From Blasia pusilla (taxonomy: Eukaryota > Marchantiophyta > Marchantiopsida > Blasiales): a stretch of DNA of 64,000 nt. This document shows, piece by piece, positions 59,474 through 64,000 of the stretch (positions are counted from its first letter, which is position 1; each line of letters opens with the position of its first letter). The notes beneath the pieces were generated by a model. The model saw nothing but the letters and a program-made list of their open reading frames with translations. It made no database searches and was not told the origin of the DNA. The DNA lies in assembly GCA_050084515.1 (NCBI GenBank), contig CM114274.1, forward strand, positions 42,780,001 to 42,844,000, in the 5' to 3' direction. The position numbers and the translations under genes were made by a program.

Positions 59474-60964
59474 AGCAAGAAGATACTCACGTATTCATGG
59501 CATGCATTGCCATCTCCACCGCCGCCATGTGATGAGGGAATGGATGAAGGACCACTGCCTTCACGCAAAAATGTGCCTCCAAGGAGTTGGGCCGCTCCTC
59601 TGCAAACTTGGTCCACGCCATGAACCTGTGATTTCCATCCCAGATGAAAAAATACATATTCCTCATCCATCTGAATTTTGTGCCCTCTACTTGCCTTCTG
59701 AAATCCTAGTCTCTCATCCTCCAGAATGTGTCGAGCTTTTCCAAGTCCTCCTCCATAACCAGGGCTTGGGTTCCATGCTCTTTGTAAGGCTGAACATAGA
59801 AGGGAGGAAAGCTGTCGACGTAAGATGCTGTCGCCGCCGATTGTTTAAGCTTCATGATGTCCTCGTCGGACTAAATTTCGCGGACGTATTCCCTTGTCCG
59901 CAATCGGCAGAGTGGAATCCTCGGGGCGTTGTGGGCCTCCATGAGTGCCATCTGCTTTACCACCTGTCAGAACCAGGACAAGATCAATAAGCTACACTGA
60001 ATTCCCAATGAATTGCAATTCACATAATTCAAAAAACCCAGATCCTCTCTTACCCGCTCAAAAATTGGGTCGGTTTCTTGACCAGCCAACTTGTCTGAGG
60101 CAGAAGCTGGAAAATCGACTGGGAACTCGTCAATCCGATAGAGGTCGATGTCTTCCGCGGGGCTTGGAGTCGAGAATGACCGCTCTCCGGCTTCTTCGGC
60201 AATGTCCACCATCTCCACGCTGGCGGTCCTCATGACCTCATCGTCCGTGATTTGAACTTCTGGCGTTTCCGCTATGTTGATTGTGTCCCCGGACTTCATC
60301 GGGGACATTTCCCGCATCTCAACACTTTTGGTTGGACGGGCAAGGCTGTCATCAATGGCTTTCGCTTTTTCCCTCCTCGCTTTAGCCAATTCTGCTCTCC
60401 TCACCGACGCGTCCAGACGCTTCTTTTCTCTCTTTTCGTCGGCGATCCTTTTCTTCAAGGCCTGCGACGTCTCAGCCTCTGCGTTCTGTCTATCGAGCGC
60501 CTCTTGAACACGTCTCGCAAGAAGCTCCTGGTTGTGCATCTCCGCTTCCCTTTCCCGCTCCTCGATTTCCTGCTGCCTAATTTCATTTGCCGAACGAGGC
60601 CCTCGAGATGCTGACGCAGGAGTCCTAATGGACTTTGGAGTGAAGCTCCCAGACTTGTTTGCTTGAGATTTTTTCCTCGTCATTTTTTCCAGAAATGCCT
60701 CCACCTATGTCCACGATGAATCGCTTGATTAGTCGCCTTGCTGATGTCAAGATGAGTCGCCTTGCAGATGTCAAGATGAGTCGCCTTGATGGGTAGCTCA
60801 AATCGTCTCGCGATCGTTCTGTCGAACCGTCTCGCTCTCGTTCCCTCGTATCGACTCGCGATGACTCGCCGTGTGAAACGCCCCTTGGTATGTGATCAAG
60901 AATGCGCGGGAGAGAGAGGAATGGAGATCGCGAAATGAGAAATCGGAAATGAGCAATTTCTGCC

Positions 60965-60973
60965 CTATTTATA
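60965..60973 (-). promoter_or_regulatory. TATA box of right ParB/MTase gene
   Basis: TATAAATAG on the minus strand, about 260 bases before the first ATG (60704). The leader between has no other strong minus-strand ATG context. The left copy has TATA in the same place. Confidence 0.55.
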
Positions 60974-61063
60974 CTTTTCTAGCCGTTGGGCTGACCGTTG
61001 GGTCCCGTCGTCCTTTCGACGGTGACGTGCCGGAGGTTACGGAAGTCCGGAAGTGAAAAATGG

Positions 61064-61690
61064 AAACCCGTCAGAGTCCGACAGGTTGTGCGCCTCCGCT
61101 GTCCTGGGTACGTCGCCACGTGCGCGAGCAACCCGTTTGAGACCAACGGGTTGAGCGCCTCCGCCGTCTTTGGACAAGAACGCGAGGTACCCACGCAACC
61201 CGTCGGAGACTGACATGTTGCGCGCCTCCGCCGTCTTCGGACAAGAACGGGACGTACTCGCGCAATCCGTTGGAGACCGTTGGGTTGCACGCTTCCCTCG
61301 TCAAGGGTTAACAACGCGGGCTTCCCGCGCAACTTGTCGGAGTCCGACAGGTTGCACGCTTCCTTCATGTAAGCGAAACAAGGCAAGGCCCTTGCGCAAC
61401 CCCTCGGAGGGCGACGGGTTGCACGCCTCACCGTCTTTGGGCAAATAGGTGCGGCACCCGCGGAACTCGTCGGGAACAGACGGTTTGCACGCCTCCGGCA
61501 TCTTCGGGCAAGAAGGAGTGGTATCCGAGCAACTCGTCAGAGAGCGACGGGTTGCCAGCGTCAACCATGTTTGCGTTTGAAGGTAAGGCAGAAGCGTGCA
61601 ACCCGACCGAAGCCGACGGGTTGCAGGCTTTGCTTAGCTTGGGTTAATTGTTGAGTTACCAGGACTCCGACGGGTTCCAACAAAATGAAG
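61064..61690. repeat. Palindrome array between divergent promoters
   Basis: Nine to ten palindromes (61064, 61127, 61196, 61261, 61329, 61398, 61462, 61529, 61599, 61658 approx.), spacing near 66 bp, occupy the space between the minus-strand gene promoter and the transposase promoter. Spacers repeat the word CGCCTCCGCCGTCTT. Confidence 0.85.
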
Positions 61691-61830
61691 TGTGCTTCAC
61701 AACCCACGTCTCTGCTTCCCAAATCCGGTAACACATTGCAACAGAATTGGATCCATTGTGTCAGACAATGTCACCTACCGAACTTCATCTTGTCAGTAAA
61801 AATCTGTCGGGAGTATCTGTTTTCCTATTC

Positions 61831-61840
61831 ACTATAAATT
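61831..61840 (+). promoter_or_regulatory. TATA box of transposase gene
   Basis: ACTATAAATT, followed after about 20 bases by a pyrimidine-rich CTCATTCTGATTCTC initiator-like tract and an ATG at 61903. Spacing fits a plant core promoter. Confidence 0.55.
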
Positions 61841-61902
61841 AAAAATTCTCATTCTGATTCTCTTTCTCATTCTCACCCTCCTCCTGTACGAAATTTCAGG
61901 GA

Positions 61903-63910
61903 ATGGATAATTATGTGAAGCTCACTTGTGGCAGTCATCTGGCGGCCCTTCCTCAATCAGAAATCATTCGACCGCAAGCTCGTGAGTCTTTCATAGCAGT
62001 GGATGAAAATTTTCTCTCTGTTCGATTTCTTCTCCAAATTGGAACCATCTTTGTATCCAAAGATGTTAGGGTGGATGGTACGGAAGACATAATAGGTGAG
62101 ACGGTCCAGCCAATGACTGCAGACCGTAAAGTATGGAATCTCCTACCTCTAGCAAATGGTCAATACAGAGTTTCTGACCCTTTTTGAATTCGTCTGTTTC
62201 CCAAGTAGCGGTCAAGAATTTCCTAGTGCTTGAGCTCTCGTTTGCAACTCTACTAGCTCTGCAGATCCGGCTTTGACTCAACTTCACACGCTCGTATCAA
62301 TGTTGTTCTTCTGAAGAGATTCCGGATGTTATCAACCTCGGTGGATGCATCGGACACCAACCGGGCCCCTCTGTCCGCCTACTCGTTCCTCTTGCGAATA
62401 TCAGGCAATAGTTTGCTTTCGTCTCGGCCTTGAAAATGTTCAAGCACATTCTTGTCGCATTTAGCCGCCGCCCACGCACGATGGTAATTGCATTTTTCAG
62501 TTGCCTCCACTTGCTCGCTCTGCTCAAAAGGAAGATGGAGGGCGCTTGAAGGGTATGGATGACGATCGATTGTCATGATGGTGGAGGCTTCAACGGACTA
62601 GTGCTTCAATTCCAGATGGTCCTTGGATTGTCTCCCGCCGCCAATGCGTTGGAGCCTTGGAGTGTAGAAGTCCAGCATGCCCGTATCTAGAGCGCAATGG
62701 GCGAGTCAATACGTCGCAATTCCCCCCCAAGAATGCAGAAACTCCATACGAGGTCGGTGCCACCATACCGCCGAGAGGCCATCGATGTCCTCATTGTCAG
62801 GCATCGCCCTTCTGCGTTGGAGCGTGTCCTGCATACATATTTTTCATTTTCCATGACTTGGGCTCCACGTCAGAGTACACAAAGCTGGCAGTTCATGTTG
62901 GCTTCCACACTCATCCTGTGACCGATGCAATTCACAGACACATCAAGGAGGATGTGGCGAAGAAAGTTGCCGAGGTCTACAGAAACTCTCCGGGTTCAAA
63001 GCCCGGAGTGATCAAGCTCACAACGGCATCACAAATTTGTGAACAATTGCTTGGAATCCCTGGACAGGGCGAGATCACGGCGGCTGAGGAGAAACAACTC
63101 TGGGAAAATCTCCCATTTCTCGCTGATCCTGAATGCTTCCGGAATTTGCTGCGTCAAATACGAGTTCTGGATGGAAAGACGGCCGAAATGGATGCCATCG
63201 CCAGAATCAAGGCCAACTCCAAATTTCCATTCATTCAGAGATGGCAGTTCATGGGCCAAGGAGGCGAGGGATCTAGGGCCTATGTCTTAAAAATGTCAAC
63301 CACAGGTGCGTCGAGTGGCCTTGATCTTATAGATCGAATGAGGGAAGGGGAAGATCTTTACGGCAGCTGGGTAAGGTTTGATATTTGCTACAAAGTGCTG
63401 AACGGATGGTTGACGATGGGTGCTCACGTTTATGACCATGTGGAGAAGGGACTCAAAACTATATTTTTCTCTGAAGTAAAGGCAGAAGACAATGGCAGTT
63501 TGAAGATGTGTTGGTTACTCTTATTGGAGGTGGTGAAGGAAAACAAAAGGCCACCCCCGGAAATTTATGGGTTCATGGCAGACAATGCACAACCTGGGTG
63601 GATTGCTATCCAGGAAGTGTTCTGGGGTGGAGAGGTTCAACTAGAGAGGGAAAGGTTGGATGCTTTCCATTGGCAAGAGTCTGTGACCCGGTACACCAAA
63701 TCTTGCATCAAGGAGAATAAGAGGACAGAGCATGTCACTCTACTCCAACGCTGCAAGGACAGCAAAACCTTGAAGCAGGCCATGGAATGCCAGGAAGAAT
63801 TTCATGGGTGGTGGAGGAAGCATGTGATTGAGGGGAAGTACAAAGAGTTGTGCTCTTGGTTGAGTTGGTGGACTGTACGTATGAGACAATGGGGAAACTT
63901 CATGCGGTAG
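61903..63910 (+). CDS. Two-exon DDE transposase, MULE-like, 3' end uncertain
   Basis: Exon 1 (61903-62095, MDNYVKLTCGSHL) ends at a GTGAGA donor. Exon 2 starts after TTCAATTCCAG at 62616, joining in phase (DGPWIVSRRQC); together they give about 495 aa before TAG at 63908. The N-terminal half has a Cys-rich module (GALECRSPACPYLERN, HRCPHC) and a HTHP motif near 62905, like the WRKY/GCM1-type zinc fingers of Mutator-like transposases. The catalytic half has RFDICYK, GFMADNAQPG with a conserved Asp at 63581, and LDAFHW. The end LCSWLSWWTVRMRQW is typical of the family before more C-terminal sequence, so the gene may splice on (possible acceptor near 63967) past the window. It is divergent from the ParB/MTase gene, suggesting one mobile element. 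Confidence 0.65.
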
Positions 63911-64000
63911 GTGAGTTCACTATTTTGTCTTGTCAAGCTCACGCTGAGAATTGTTTGTAAAGTTGCAGCTCAGATTGAGAAGTGTGGGAACTATAGGGAT

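Larger units (their letters stand above)
55694..60704 (-). pseudogene. ParB-like plus beta-class DNA methyltransferase-like gene
   Basis: Exons: A 60704-60054, B 59963-59491, C/D 58709-about 56730, E about 56277-55694. A-B and B-C introns have GT-AG ends and matching phases. A is a charged coiled coil with an acidic tail. B reads PRIPLCRL, SDEDIMKLKQS, VDSFPPFYVQP and IWDGNHRFMAW, the pattern of a ParB-type N-domain. C is helical and basic. D has DLLIADLPSGL near 57010, where amino methyltransferases have DPPY (motif IV), then DRGCFLVLAGG. E has GREKSRALMQTLIELCSRPG (X), LVFDLVGLSGAS (I) and SGRNILCLEG (II). Order IV-X-I is the beta class. Stops: TAG 59871, 59706, 58199, 55928; TGA 57842, 56234. 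Frameshifts lie near 57790 and 56810. This copy is probably inactive. Substrate and partners are unknown. Confidence 0.6.

Overview
This window looks like nuclear DNA of a land plant. It holds one host-type gene with clear GT-AG introns, an RCC1-repeat protein of a class I know from land plants, set among decayed Ty3/gypsy retrotransposons, hAT-like elements and AT-rich repeats. Nothing looks prokaryotic in gene layout. I cannot name the species; a non-seed plant is possible, but that is a guess.

Layout. (1) 1-5.25 kb: a decayed minus-strand multi-exon gene whose introns and upstream region are packed with 27-bp palindromes. (2) 5.3-18.1 kb: a degraded plus-strand Ty3/gypsy element. Its integrase is split by a possible organelle-derived insert (14.18-14.67 kb) and by a 2.5-kb insertion with an 8-bp target duplication (14.93-17.47 kb), and it ends in a PHD-finger-like tail. 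(3) 19.2-30.7 kb: a GC-richer, low-repeat island holding the apparently intact five-exon RCC1 gene (24.24-28.47 kb, 539 aa). (4) 30.7-40.4 kb: AT-rich DNA and three hAT-like non-autonomous elements with 8-bp duplications, two of them inserted in one LTR-like copy. (5) 40.46-43.74 kb: a candidate LTR and decayed reading frames with a coiled coil and a zinc finger. (6) 44.6-51.3 kb: minus-strand pieces of the same gypsy family as region 2. (7) 51.3-54.4 kb: non-coding, internally repeated DNA. (8) 54.5-63.9 kb: a second, better preserved copy of the palindrome-rich gene (minus), arranged divergently with a two-exon DDE transposase gene (plus) that runs into the window end.

The main discovery candidate is region 8 with its relic in region 1. 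The minus-strand gene joins a coiled-coil N-terminus, a ParB-like module (IWDGNHR motif) and a beta-class amino DNA methyltransferase-like domain (motif order IV, X, I). About 55-60 palindromes (arm GCAACCCGTCGGA, one central base, then its reverse complement) lie in its introns, upstream region and 3' region. I saw none elsewhere in the window. The divergent transposase suggests that a DNA transposon carries a methyltransferase and its possible recognition sites. Both copies contain stops or frameshifts, so intact relatives would have to be found elsewhere in the genome.
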